DNA of 6,468 nt from Candidatus Sumerlaeota bacterium (GTDB lineage Bacteria > Sumerlaeota > Sumerlaeia > JAFGJS01), in the NCBI GenBank assembly GCA_016928995.1, contig JAFGJS010000121.1, positions 1-6,468 of the forward strand. The letters are read 5' to 3'. The notes beneath the pieces are model-generated. The model was given only the letters and a program-made list of their open reading frames with translations, ran no database searches and had not been told where the DNA came from. The position numbers and the translations under genes were made by a program. Positions 1 to 6,356 of this stretch are shown one piece after another. The number at the start of each line of letters is the position of its first letter. Position 1 is the first letter of the stretch.

Positions 1-113
1 CGTGGGAGTTTGAGCGGGCGCTGTCATCGATGCAATGGTTGACGGGCGTGAGTCTGCCTGTGCCGTACATCAACAGCGGTTTGAGCAGCAAGGCGTACCG
101 GAAGATGCAGTAA
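1..113 (+). CDS. 3' end of an unidentified protein gene (partial)
   Basis: The reading frame starting at base 3 is open from the window edge to a TAA at 111-113 and gives a 36-residue C-terminus beginning WEFERALSSM and ending SKAYRKMQ. The composition is ordinary for the window and the stop is followed directly by a perfect stem-loop, which supports a real gene end. The tail is mildly hydrophobic in the middle (WLTGVSLPVPYI) and ends in basic residues. I do not recognise the family and no domain can be assigned from so short a piece. It lies 79 bases upstream of the lipoprotein gene on the same strand, so it could belong to the same transcription unit, although the stem-loop argues for a boundary. 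Confidence 0.55.
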   Translation, partial: WEFERALSSMQWLTGVSLPVPYINSGLSSKAYRKMQ

Positions 114-114
114 G

Positions 115-139
115 AACCTGATATAGACTCAATCAGGTT
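115..139 (+). other. Perfect 8-bp stem-loop after the upstream gene
   Basis: AACCTGAT (115-122) and ATCAGGTT (132-139) are exact reverse complements separated by a 9-base loop. The element begins one base after the stop codon of the preceding gene. There is no T-run after the stem, so it is not a classical intrinsic terminator. It could be a weak or factor-assisted terminator, an mRNA 3'-end stabiliser, or a protein-binding palindrome upstream of the lipoprotein gene. The structure is seen directly; the role is inferred. Confidence 0.5.
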
Positions 140-172
140 AACTTCCGATTGGACTGACGAAATTGATCAAAC

Positions 173-184
173 GAAGGGGCGAGG
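173..184 (+). promoter_or_regulatory. Ribosome binding site of the lipoprotein gene
   Basis: The purine-rich stretch GAAGGGGCGAGG ends 8 bases before ATG 193, and its GAGG core (181-184) is well spaced for that codon. The in-frame TTG at 163 lies upstream of this sequence and would need a different site, so ATG 193 is the better start. The TTG start would also put basic residues (IKRRGEALN) in front of the signal peptide, which is possible but less typical. Confidence 0.55.
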
Positions 185-192
185 CGTTGAAT

Positions 193-756
193 ATGCATTG
201 GAATCTATTGAGAGTATTGGCTGTGCTGCTGACGGGCGGGGCGCTGACCTTGACAGGGTGCGCGTTCCGCTCGCCCAGCGCGACATACGGATCGGGCGGC
301 AAACGCTCTCCGGTGCTGATTTGCCGCAAGCGCTATCCGTTGCATCTGAGTGTGGACTACGTGCATCGCTTCCGGCGTCAGGCGTACTGCCTGCCCTCCA
401 AGCGTCTGGTCGCCAAGGCCAAAGACGACAAGGCGCAATACGCCGCGGAATGGGGCGCCCCGGACGCGGTGCGCAGACCCTTCAAGTCGCGCAAGGGCGA
501 GAAGGTGGAGGAGTGGATCTACCTTGAGCGCAATGTGATGCTGCAATTTATCGGCGGCCAGTTGACGTACCTGGGCAACGTCAGCGACCTGGAATTGACC
601 TTGATGCTGAACGGCTATCCCCATCAGTCGTTGTATTGGTTCGATCAACCCTCGAACCAAAATGTATTGTTGACCTATCGTAAACCGTTCAGCCAGAATT
701 TCGAGAGTTTTTACATCAGCGACGGCGCTTTATTGCAAGCCGAGGAAGGCAATTGA
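193..756 (+). CDS. Outer-membrane-type lipoprotein with BamE/SmpA-like pattern
   Basis: This gene encodes a 187-residue lipoprotein. The N-terminus is a lipoprotein signal peptide: MHWNLLR, a hydrophobic stretch to residue 18, then the lipobox L20-T21-G22-C23, with C23 as the expected lipidated residue. Residue +2 is alanine, which by the Lol rule favours the outer membrane. C44 and C66 in the mature part could form a disulfide. The segment at about 87-125 has the shape seen in BamE/SmpA-like domains: WGAPDAVRRP (87-96), a KGEKVEEWIY stretch ending at Y110, then a hydrophobic strand and a glycine turn (LQFIGGQL, 117-124). That pattern is a small-protein assembly or scaffold fold rather than an enzyme. 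The resemblance is by eye and may be only fold-level. It is followed after 4 bases by a secreted TPR protein, so the pair probably works together at the envelope. An earlier TTG start at 163 would add 10 residues. Confidence 0.8.
   Translation: MHWNLLRVLAVLLTGGALTLTGCAFRSPSATYGSGGKRSPVLICRKRYPLHLSVDYVHRFRRQAYCLPSKRLVAKAKDDKAQYAAEWGAPDAVRRPFKSRKGEKVEEWIYLERNVMLQFIGGQLTYLGNVSDLELTLMLNGYPHQSLYWFDQPSNQNVLLTYRKPFSQNFESFYISDGALLQAEEGN
742..749 (+). promoter_or_regulatory. Ribosome binding site of the TPR gene inside the lipoprotein gene
   Basis: GAGGAAGG lies within the last codons of the lipoprotein gene. It is 11 bases before ATG 761 and 8 bases before the overlapping in-frame TTG 758. Its position inside the upstream reading frame, together with the 4-base intergenic gap, indicates translational coupling of the two genes. 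Spacing alone slightly favours TTG 758, codon preference favours ATG 761, and the difference is one residue. Confidence 0.6.
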
Positions 757-760
757 TTTG

Positions 761-2113
761 ATGAAACGATTGTTGATGATCCTGTTGATCGCGGCGTTGA
801 CGCCGTGCATGCCGGGTTGGAGCGCGAAGCAGACGAAGCGCGAGCGGCAGGCGGAGATTCGCCGCGCGGTGGATCTGCTGAACGAAGGCATCGACCTTGC
901 GGCGGAGCAGGACTATGAGCGGGCGATGAACAAACTGATTCAATCCCGCGCGCTGATGGAAAGCCCGATGGCGCTTTACTGGCTGGGGCTGTGCTACGCC
1001 GAGCGGGGAATGTTGCCTGAGGCGAAGCTGACCTTGGAGGACTGTCTTACGGCTACGCCGGATTTCTATGAAGGCCGCCGGTTGCTGACCGAAGTCGAGA
1101 AGAACATCGCCGAAGGCAAGGAACACGAGCCTGTGCGCACGGCGCTGGACATGGGCAAGCGCAAGGAAACAGCGGATCAAACATCACAGCCCGGCGGAGA
1201 GGCTTTGGCGATGGCGGGCGGATCGAGTTCGGAGACCGGCATTGAGCCATCGAGCGATGCAAGCGGATCGCAGAATCTTGCGCCCGGCGCCGGCCTGCCT
1301 GCTGGAACGCGCCGTCCGGCGCAATCCCGGCAGCTCTCGCGCACGCCGCGTGTGACTTCGGTGTTCGACGCCATACCGGAAAACCTGACACGTGAACAGG
1401 ACAAAGACTATGCGGAGCCGGCGCCGCGATTGCTGCCGGAGATGACCGAGGCGGAACTCGCCGCGGCGCTATTTCCCGAACCGACGCTGGCGCAGCGAGT
1501 GGCGATGGAATTCCAGCCGGACAAGCAATCGCCGATCACCATCGACTCCTTTGCCTCGCATAAGTACTGGGCGGATCACTTTTACAGCAAGAAGATGTGG
1601 GAGCGCGCGGCGTCCGAGTACCTGGTGGCGTTGCGCAAGAATCCCGAATCAGCGGAATGCATGCTGAATATGGCGGATTCGTTGGCGCAATCCGGCCGGG
1701 AAAAGAAAGCCTCCGAATGGTTCGCGCAGGCGCGCGAGCGCTTCCCGCATCAGCCCGAGCCGTTCTATGAAAGCGGAAACTTCTATCGCCGTTCGCTGAA
1801 GGATAATAAAACGGCGGCGGCGATGTATCGCGCGGCGATCGCAATCGACAAGAATTTCGACAAGGCCTTCAACAACCTGGGGATCGCGCTGCTCAACATG
1901 AAGCAGTATGATGACGCTGCGCAGACGTATCAGCAAGGGATCGACGTCAATCCGCAGAATCCGAAGTTCTATCGCAATCTGGGCATCATCTATGAGCAGC
2001 ACTTGAACCAGCCGCAAAAGGCGCTGGAATGCTATCAGCGCTACGTGGATTTAGGCGGGGAAAACAAGGACGAAGTGCAGGGCTGGATCGACGCGCTGCA
2101 AGCGCGGCAGTAA
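761..2113 (+). CDS. Secreted tetratricopeptide-repeat (TPR) protein
   Basis: The product is 450 residues. It begins with a Sec signal peptide (MKRLLMILLIAAL) with a plausible cleavage after W-S-A at 22. C16 is preceded by proline, so this is not a lipobox. Residues about 34-103 form two TPR-like helical hairpins (the YWLGLCYAERGMLPEA segment at 73-88 is typical). Residues about 120-235 are a low-complexity linker rich in Ser, Gly, Pro, Ala and Glu. Residues about 266-436 hold four to five TPRs. The clearest is at 370-400 (FNNLGIALLNMKQYDDA), followed by FYRNLGIIYEQHLNQPQKA at 403-421. TPRs bind other proteins, so the role is presumably a periplasmic scaffold or adaptor, and no catalytic residue is visible. 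The gene starts 4 bases after the lipoprotein gene, implying one operon and a shared envelope process. Its specific partner cannot be told from sequence. The stop is followed within 10 bases by an inverted repeat. Confidence 0.88.
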   Translation: MKRLLMILLIAALTPCMPGWSAKQTKRERQAEIRRAVDLLNEGIDLAAEQDYERAMNKLIQSRALMESPMALYWLGLCYAERGMLPEAKLTLEDCLTATPDFYEGRRLLTEVEKNIAEGKEHEPVRTALDMGKRKETADQTSQPGGEALAMAGGSSSETGIEPSSDASGSQNLAPGAGLPAGTRRPAQSRQLSRTPRVTSVFDAIPENLTREQDKDYAEPAPRLLPEMTEAELAAALFPEPTLAQRVAMEFQPDKQSPITIDSFASHKYWADHFYSKKMWERAASEYLVALRKNPESAECMLNMADSLAQSGREKKASEWFAQARERFPHQPEPFYESGNFYRRSLKDNKTAAAMYRAAIAIDKNFDKAFNNLGIALLNMKQYDDAAQTYQQGIDVNPQNPKFYRNLGIIYEQHLNQPQKALECYQRYVDLGGENKDEVQGWIDALQARQ

Positions 2114-2126
2114 CGAAGCATTCTCG

Positions 2127-2187
2127 CGCAGAGTCGCAGGGGCGCAGAGAATTTTTTTGACAGGATCAACAGGATCGACTGGATTTT
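2127..2187 (+). repeat. Left arm: 8-bp x3 and 9-bp x3 short tandem units
   Basis: Three consecutive 8-bp units, CGCAGAGT (2127-2134), CGCAGGGG (2135-2142) and CGCAGAGA (2143-2150), are followed by a run of seven T (2152-2158). Three consecutive 9-bp units then follow: CAGGATCAA (2161-2169), CAGGATCGA (2170-2178) and CTGGATTTT (2179-2187). The two periods differ (8 and 9), so they arose by separate duplications. The T-run follows a weak GCGC/GCGC stem and could contribute to termination downstream of the TPR gene, but the stem is too short to call a terminator. Confidence 0.65.
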
Positions 2188-2290
2188 TTCACAGTCAAGG
2201 CGGCGAGGGCGTAATAGAATGAAGCCTGTAATACAACGAGCCTGAAGCTGTTTCAAAAGACTTTAGGTTGAAGGCTTGGTCTTGGCGCTC

Positions 2291-2359
2291 AAAATCCAGT
2301 TTATCCCGTCGATCCTGTCCAAAAACCGGTTCTTTTCTGTGCGTCTCAGCGCCTCTGCG
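2291..2359 (-). repeat. Right arm: mirrored 9-bp x3 and 8-bp x3 units
   Basis: Read on the minus strand this arm repeats the left arm's order: 8-bp units CGCAGAGG (2352-2359), CGCTGAGA (2344-2351) and CGCACAGA (2336-2343), an A/T-rich tract with the palindrome AACCGGTT (2324-2331), then 9-bp units CAGGATCGA (2309-2317), CGGGATAAA (2300-2308) and CTGGATTTT (2291-2299). The A/T tract is longer than in the left arm, and unit sequences have diverged while the periods are kept. The arm ends about 85 bases before the mfd start codon, so it may lie in the mfd leader. Confidence 0.65.
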
Positions 2360-2388
2360 CGAGATAAAAATCAGTAAAGTTTTCGTGT

Positions 2389-2406
2389 CTTTCCGTTTAC
2401 GGAAGG
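2389..2406 (+). other. Small stem-loop in the mfd leader region
   Basis: TTCCG (2391-2395) and CGGAA (2400-2404) pair around a TTTA loop, and the stem extends by a G-T and a C-G pair to 2389/2406. It lies 42 bases upstream of the chosen mfd start and just after the right repeat arm. The preceding TTTCGTGTC (2381-2389) and TTTCCGTTT (2390-2398) look like two more degenerate 9-bp units, so the stem may be a by-product of repeat sequence rather than a regulator. Confidence 0.35.
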
Positions 2407-2433
2407 CCGCGAATAGAGGTCATTTTAAACAAC

Positions 2434-2438
2434 GGGGG
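2434..2438 (+). promoter_or_regulatory. Ribosome binding site that decides the mfd start
   Basis: GGGGG can pair with the CCUCC anti-Shine-Dalgarno sequence using one G-U pair. It lies 10 bases before TTG 2449, only 1 base before TTG 2440 and 22 bases before GTG 2461. TTG 2449 is therefore the best-supported start. No ATG is available in the right place; the first in-frame ATG is at about 2521, inside sequence that looks like part of the protein. Confidence 0.5.
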
Positions 2439-2448
2439 ATTGTGTCTT

Positions 2449-5400
2449 TTGGCTTGGTGTGTGGACCCGCTTAATCGTCTGATTTTGGATCAGGCGCTGA
2501 CTTCCCATGCGTTTCAACGGATGGCCGGCCGGCTGTGCGCGACGGAAGGCGCGGAGCCGTTGCTGGCGTCGGGATTGCCGAACGCCGGTCTGGCGATCGT
2601 GGCCACGTTGCTTTCCTTCACCTCGCGCCGTCCGGTTTGCATCATCACGGCGACTGGCGAGGCGTCGGAGGAAATCTATCACGACGCGGAAAGTTTCGCC
2701 CATCCCCGCGTCTTGCACTGGCCCAAGGGTGAGATTCTGCCGTACGAGCGTGAAGAGCCTTCCGCGGAAGTCCTGGCGAAGGAACTGGACGTTGCGCTGA
2801 CTCTGCTGGAACTCGACGGCGCCCAGTCGCAACCAGCGCAGCCGAAACTTGAAATAAACTGGAACCGCCTGGAAGAGCGATCGATACCGCCATTGATCGT
2901 GGCGCCGGTCGAGGCGTGCCTGCGAAAAATCGCGCCGTTGGAAACGTTGCGCGAGGCCTGTCTGGAACTGCGCGCGGGCGCGGCGTACGATTTGGATCAA
3001 ATCGCGGAGCGGCTTGTGGAGTCGGGATATTCGCGCGAGCCGATGGTCGAGGCGCGAGGCGAATTCAGCATGCGCGGCGGCATCGTGGATCTCTTCCCGT
3101 TCAACTATGCGTATCCCGTCCGGCTCGATTTTTTCGGCGATGAACTGGAGTCGATCCGCTATTTCGACGTGGTCACGCAGCGTTCGCTGAAGGATCAGGC
3201 GGAGTTGCGCCAGGCGCTGGCGCCTCCGGCCAGCCTGCGGCTGCTCACGCCGCCTTGCCGCGAACAACAACGCGAACCGGCTGTGCTGGCGGAGCTGCTG
3301 CCGCAGGACACGCTGTTCATTTTGGACGAACCGGAGCGCTGGGAGGCGGTCTGCGAAAAATTTTCCGAGTTGGTTGTGCGTCAGCATACGGAGGCTTTGA
3401 AGTGGAAGGACGATCCGGATCGCGCAGAGGAATGGATCGATCCGCTGCCGCCGGAATTTCTCTACGCCGCCGCGCAGGATTGGACGCATGCGCTGGCAGG
3501 GCGCCCGCGCGTAGAGCATGCGTATGCCCGGATCGAAGCGAAAGGCGAGCACGGCATTGAGCGTTTCGCCGCGTCATCGTTTGACGCCGCCGAACCGTCG
3601 CTGGAAAATTATCTGCGCCTGATTCGCGGCAAGCAACAGGATGATTTTGTCACGGTGATCGTGTGCGACAACAACGGCCAGGCGATGCGGCTGGACGAAT
3701 TGCTGCGTGAGCAGGAGATCAGCGCCGTGCTGGTGCTGGAGCAGGACCGCCTGGTGAAGCAACTGCGCCGACGCGACGCGCTGACCGGCTATCCGGACAT
3801 CATTATCGCGGTGGGGGATTTGAACAACGGCCTAAACTGGCGCGAGGCGCGCCTGCTGCTGGTCACAGACCGTGAGATTTTCGGCCGTTACAAACGGCGC
3901 CGGGTGTACAAGAAGGTGCATCGCGGCGGCGCGCCGATTCACGCCGCGGCGGACTTGCATCGCGGCGATTACGTGGTGCACGTCGATCACGGCATCGGCC
4001 GGTTCATGGGATTGCGCGTGCAGCAGCTGGATGGTCAGCGCGTCGATCTGCTTGAACTCCAATACGCCGAAGGCAACAAGTTGCTCGTACCGCTGGAGAA
4101 AATCGCGCACGTGCAGAAATACACCGCGGCGGATGACAATGCGCGGCCGGCGCTGGACAAGCTGGGATCGAACCGCTGGCTGAAGCGCAAAAAGAAGTCG
4201 CAGGAAGACATCGAGAAGATGGCGCAGGAGCTCGTGGCGCTTTACGCGAAACGCGAAGTGGCGCGGCGTCAGCCGTACGGCCTCGACACCACGTGGCAGC
4301 AGGAGTTCGAAGCGTCGTTTGTGTTTCAGGAGACGCCGGATCAGCTCGAGGCGATTCGCGTGGTGAAGGATGACTTGCACGGCGAGCGGCCGATGGACCG
4401 CCTGGTTTGCGGCGACGTGGGCTATGGCAAGACTGAAGTGGCGATTCGCGCGGCGTTCAAGGTGATCCAGGAGGGGCGGCAGGCCGCCGTGCTCTGCCCG
4501 ACCACGGTGCTGGCGCAACAGCATTACAACACGTTCCGCCAGCGTTTCGCGGAGTATCCGGTCAAGGTGGAGATGCTCAGCCGCTTCCGCACGCCGAAGC
4601 AGGCGCGCGAGACGCTTAAACGCTTGCGGCTTGGCGAAACAGAGATCGTTGTCGGCACGCATCGCTTGCTCTCCAAGGACGTGGAGTTCAACAATCTTGG
4701 CCTGATCGTGGTGGACGAGGAGCAGCGCTTCGGCGTGAAGCATAAGGAGCGCCTGAAGGAATTGCGCGCGACGGTTGATGTGATGACGCTGACCGCCACG
4801 CCGATTCCGCGCACGTTGTATATGGCGCTGAGCGGCTTGCGCGACATGAGCCTGATCCAGACCGCGCCGGCCAACCGGCTGCCGATCCGCACGCACATCA
4901 TTCATTTCGACGAGGAGATGATCAAGGAGGCGATCCTGCGCGAGCTCAATCGCGACGGACAGATTTACTTCGTGCACAACCGCGTGCATAACATCGACGA
5001 GGTAGCGCAGCGGCTGCGCGAGATCGTGCCCGAGGCGCGCATCGTGATCGGACACGGTCAGATGAGCAGCCATGAGTTGGAGAAGGTGATGCTCCAATTC
5101 ATCGAGCACAAGGCGGACATCCTGCTATGCACCACGATCATCGAGAACGGCCTGGATATTCCGAATTGCAACACGATCATCATCAACCGCGCGGACGCCT
5201 TCGGTCTGGCGCAGCTGTATCAATTGCGCGGCCGTGTGGGGCGCGACATCCGGCAGGCGTATTGCTACCTGGTGACGCCGCGCGGAACTGCGGTGAATGA
5301 AATCGCCATGAAACGTCTCTCCACGCTGGAGGAATTCACCGAACTGGGCCACGGCTTCGACATCGCCATGCGCGATCTGGAGATTCGCGGCTCGGGCAAT

Positions 5401-5967
5401 ATCCTCGGCGTGCAGCAGCACGGCGTGATGATGCAGATCGGCTTCGATCTTTACTGCTCGATGCTGCAGGCTGCTGTGGAGCGCGTGCAGGGGCGGCCGG
5501 TGGAAGAAGAGCCGCAGGCCGAGGTGAAGTGGAAGGCGGACACGTATCTGCCGGAGGACTATGTGCCGGTCGAATCGCAGCGCGTCAGCGTGTATAAGAA
5601 ACTCGCCTCGCTGCGCAGCCTGAAAGCCGTGGACGACATGGCCGACGAACTGCGCGACCGCTATGGCGAACCGCCCGTTCCGGCGCAGAATCTGCTCGAT
5701 ATTTCCCGTTTGCGCATCCTCGCGGCACGTGCGGGCGCGGAGCGATTGCACGCCACGCCGCGCGGATTCCGGCTTTATCCGCGAGGCGATCTGCTCGAGA
5801 TGTTGGAGCGCGTCGCCCGCATGGAGGAACATGCGCTGACGGCGTCTGTCGCTGTGAACGCCGAAGAGGCTCTCGATGTGGAATTGGCGGACGGCGCGCC
5901 GGACGGAAAACTTGCGCGCGCCATCGAACTTCTCGCGAGTTCTCTTGCCGAATCAAACGCTGCGTGA
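2449..5967 (+). CDS. mfd: Transcription-repair coupling factor Mfd
   Basis: Mfd is a cytoplasmic ATP-driven DNA translocase that pushes on RNA polymerase stalled at template-strand damage, releases it, and recruits UvrA to start nucleotide excision repair. The product has 1172 residues from TTG 2449, close to the family length (E. coli 1148). Domains in order: UvrB-homology module to about 340, lacking a Walker A as in the family, with GEFSMRGGIVDLFP (204-217) and RLDFFGDELESIR (225-237); RNA-polymerase-interaction domain around 503-565 with HRGDYVVHVDHGIGRF (504-519); RecG-like motor with ETPDQ (628-632), Walker A GDVGYGKT (655-662), PTTVLAQQH (684-692), Walker B DEEQ (756-759) and TATPIPRT (782-789); second RecA lobe ending in QLRGRVGR (925-932); TRG motif RDLEIRGSGNILG (975-987); C-terminal D7 domain about 1025-1125. 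Every motor motif is intact, so it should be active. It stands alone, apart from the upstream operon, with no damage-response operator visible. The N-terminus is uncertain by a few residues (TTG 2440 is the alternative). Confidence 0.98.
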   Translation: MAWCVDPLNRLILDQALTSHAFQRMAGRLCATEGAEPLLASGLPNAGLAIVATLLSFTSRRPVCIITATGEASEEIYHDAESFAHPRVLHWPKGEILPYEREEPSAEVLAKELDVALTLLELDGAQSQPAQPKLEINWNRLEERSIPPLIVAPVEACLRKIAPLETLREACLELRAGAAYDLDQIAERLVESGYSREPMVEARGEFSMRGGIVDLFPFNYAYPVRLDFFGDELESIRYFDVVTQRSLKDQAELRQALAPPASLRLLTPPCREQQREPAVLAELLPQDTLFILDEPERWEAVCEKFSELVVRQHTEALKWKDDPDRAEEWIDPLPPEFLYAAAQDWTHALAGRPRVEHAYARIEAKGEHGIERFAASSFDAAEPSLENYLRLIRGKQQDDFVTVIVCDNNGQAMRLDELLREQEISAVLVLEQDRLVKQLRRRDALTGYPDIIIAVGDLNNGLNWREARLLLVTDREIFGRYKRRRVYKKVHRGGAPIHAAADLHRGDYVVHVDHGIGRFMGLRVQQLDGQRVDLLELQYAEGNKLLVPLEKIAHVQKYTAADDNARPALDKLGSNRWLKRKKKSQEDIEKMAQELVALYAKREVARRQPYGLDTTWQQEFEASFVFQETPDQLEAIRVVKDDLHGERPMDRLVCGDVGYGKTEVAIRAAFKVIQEGRQAAVLCPTTVLAQQHYNTFRQRFAEYPVKVEMLSRFRTPKQARETLKRLRLGETEIVVGTHRLLSKDVEFNNLGLIVVDEEQRFGVKHKERLKELRATVDVMTLTATPIPRTLYMALSGLRDMSLIQTAPANRLPIRTHIIHFDEEMIKEAILRELNRDGQIYFVHNRVHNIDEVAQRLREIVPEARIVIGHGQMSSHELEKVMLQFIEHKADILLCTTIIENGLDIPNCNTIIINRADAFGLAQLYQLRGRVGRDIRQAYCYLVTPRGTAVNEIAMKRLSTLEEFTELGHGFDIAMRDLEIRGSGNILGVQQHGVMMQIGFDLYCSMLQAAVERVQGRPVEEEPQAEVKWKADTYLPEDYVPVESQRVSVYKKLASLRSLKAVDDMADELRDRYGEPPVPAQNLLDISRLRILAARAGAERLHATPRGFRLYPRGDLLEMLERVARMEEHALTASVAVNAEEALDVELADGAPDGKLARAIELLASSLAESNAA

Positions 5968-6261
5968 ATGCAATCGTTTTTTTTACAGAACTGCTCTGAT
6001 TCATCAGCAGGCAGTCATTATGCATGTGTTGCTGACGATGTTCACAGGTGGAAGCTCTGCCAAATGACGACGGCGGCGGCGCGGGCCTGAGGGGCGCCAA
6101 GCCAATCGTATAATCCAACTATACCCCAGTATGATAAAAACAGTTGAATCGTGAAAACCTTGACGCAATAGCGCTGATGCGGATATTTAAACGTAAAAAT
6201 CAGTTTGTATCCTGCCGCCATTGAAATTAACGGGGGGTAGCGATTCTCAAGAAAGGTCTTT
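5968..6261. other. Gene-free region downstream of mfd
   Basis: I see no convincing gene here. Base composition shifts from the GC-rich mfd frame to AT-rich DNA. A run of eight T (5977-5984) follows the mfd stop, but the only stem ahead of it is four pairs with a wobble (5961-5972), so it is not a reliable terminator. A TATAAT at 6109-6114 has no matching -35 box. A minus-strand frame runs through most of this stretch but starts inside the hairpin pair further on and looks non-coding. Confidence 0.5.
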
Positions 6262-6356
6262 AATCGTGGCATGGGCATCTTGCCCATGAAAATCGCGGGA
6301 AGGTCTAAGTTTTTCCTACTTCTGGGAATCACGGGCGAGACGCCCGTGCCACGATT
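6262..6356. repeat. Pair of inverted hairpin repeats (REP-like)
   Basis: Two hairpins of the same family lie head to head. The left one, 6270-6288, has stem CATGGGCA/TGCCCATG with loop TCT. The right one, 6330-6348, has stem CACGGGCG/CGCCCGTG, with loop TCT when read on the minus strand. Both are flanked on the outside by AATCGTGGC (6262-6270 and the complement of 6348-6356). The copies differ at two stem positions, and at each one both bases of the pair changed (T-A to C-G, A-T to G-C), so folding has been kept. The two copies can also pair with each other over about 28 positions around a 38-base centre. This is the arrangement of paired REP-type sequences; the GGGC-TCT-GCCC type is, as I recall, frequent in Verrucomicrobiota, Planctomycetota and other environmental genomes. 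It could act as a transcription end signal between mfd and whatever follows. Confidence 0.75.

Larger units (their letters stand above)
2123..2363. repeat. Composite inverted repeat between TPR gene and mfd
   Basis: This gene-free interval consists of two imperfect inverted arms (2123-2187 and 2291-2363) around a 103-base spacer. Exactly shared blocks, read outward to inward, are CTCGCGCAGAG, then GACAGGATC, then ACTGGATTTT. Each arm is built of three 8-bp units of CGCAGAG type and three 9-bp units of CAGGAT type, separated by an A/T tract of different length in the two arms. The spacer (2188-2290) holds no open reading frame of note; it contains a further short inverted pair, AAGCCT (2222-2227) and AGGCTT (2272-2277). 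Words of this kind recur, as I recall, in intergenic DNA of many environmental bacterial genomes, so this is probably a dispersed repeat family. It could also fold as a long hairpin in RNA and act in 3'-end formation of the TPR transcript; that is inference. Confidence 0.7.

Noticed and set aside
2127-2187. CRISPR-like array
   Set aside because: The units are 8-9 bp with no unique spacers between them and no cas genes nearby, so these are short tandem repeats.
2425-3552. 375-codon open frame on the minus strand over the mfd 5' region
   Set aside because: It has the same signature: arginine- and glutamine-rich, no domain, and it overlaps a gene with clear motifs.
4711-4725. DEEQ instead of DEEH in the Mfd Walker B motif as a possible novelty
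   Set aside because: DEEQ is a common variant in Mfd and RecG-like motors and does not suggest altered activity.
3832-5109. 425-codon open frame on the minus strand opposite mfd
   Set aside because: It lies wholly inside the intact mfd gene, its translation is rich in His, Arg, Leu and Gln as expected from the complement of GC-biased codons, and it has no recognisable domain. It is a shadow frame.
5961-5984. Possible intrinsic terminator of mfd
   Set aside because: The run of eight T (5977-5984) is present, but the only stem before it is four pairs including a G-T, with four further bases before the T-run. That is too weak to call.
6109-6114. Perfect TATAAT hexamer
   Set aside because: The -35 position 17 bases upstream reads CCTGAG, nothing like TTGACA, and there is no downstream gene.
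6160-6188. Sigma-70-like promoter: TTGACG, 17-base gap, ATATTT
   Set aside because: The -35 box is good but the -10 box is poor, and no gene follows within the window. Chance matches of this quality are expected in AT-rich DNA.
6042-6332. 96-codon minus-strand frame in the region downstream of mfd
   Set aside because: It begins near the right REP-like hairpin and runs through the left one, and has no recognisable domain. It is more likely repeat DNA with an open frame by chance.
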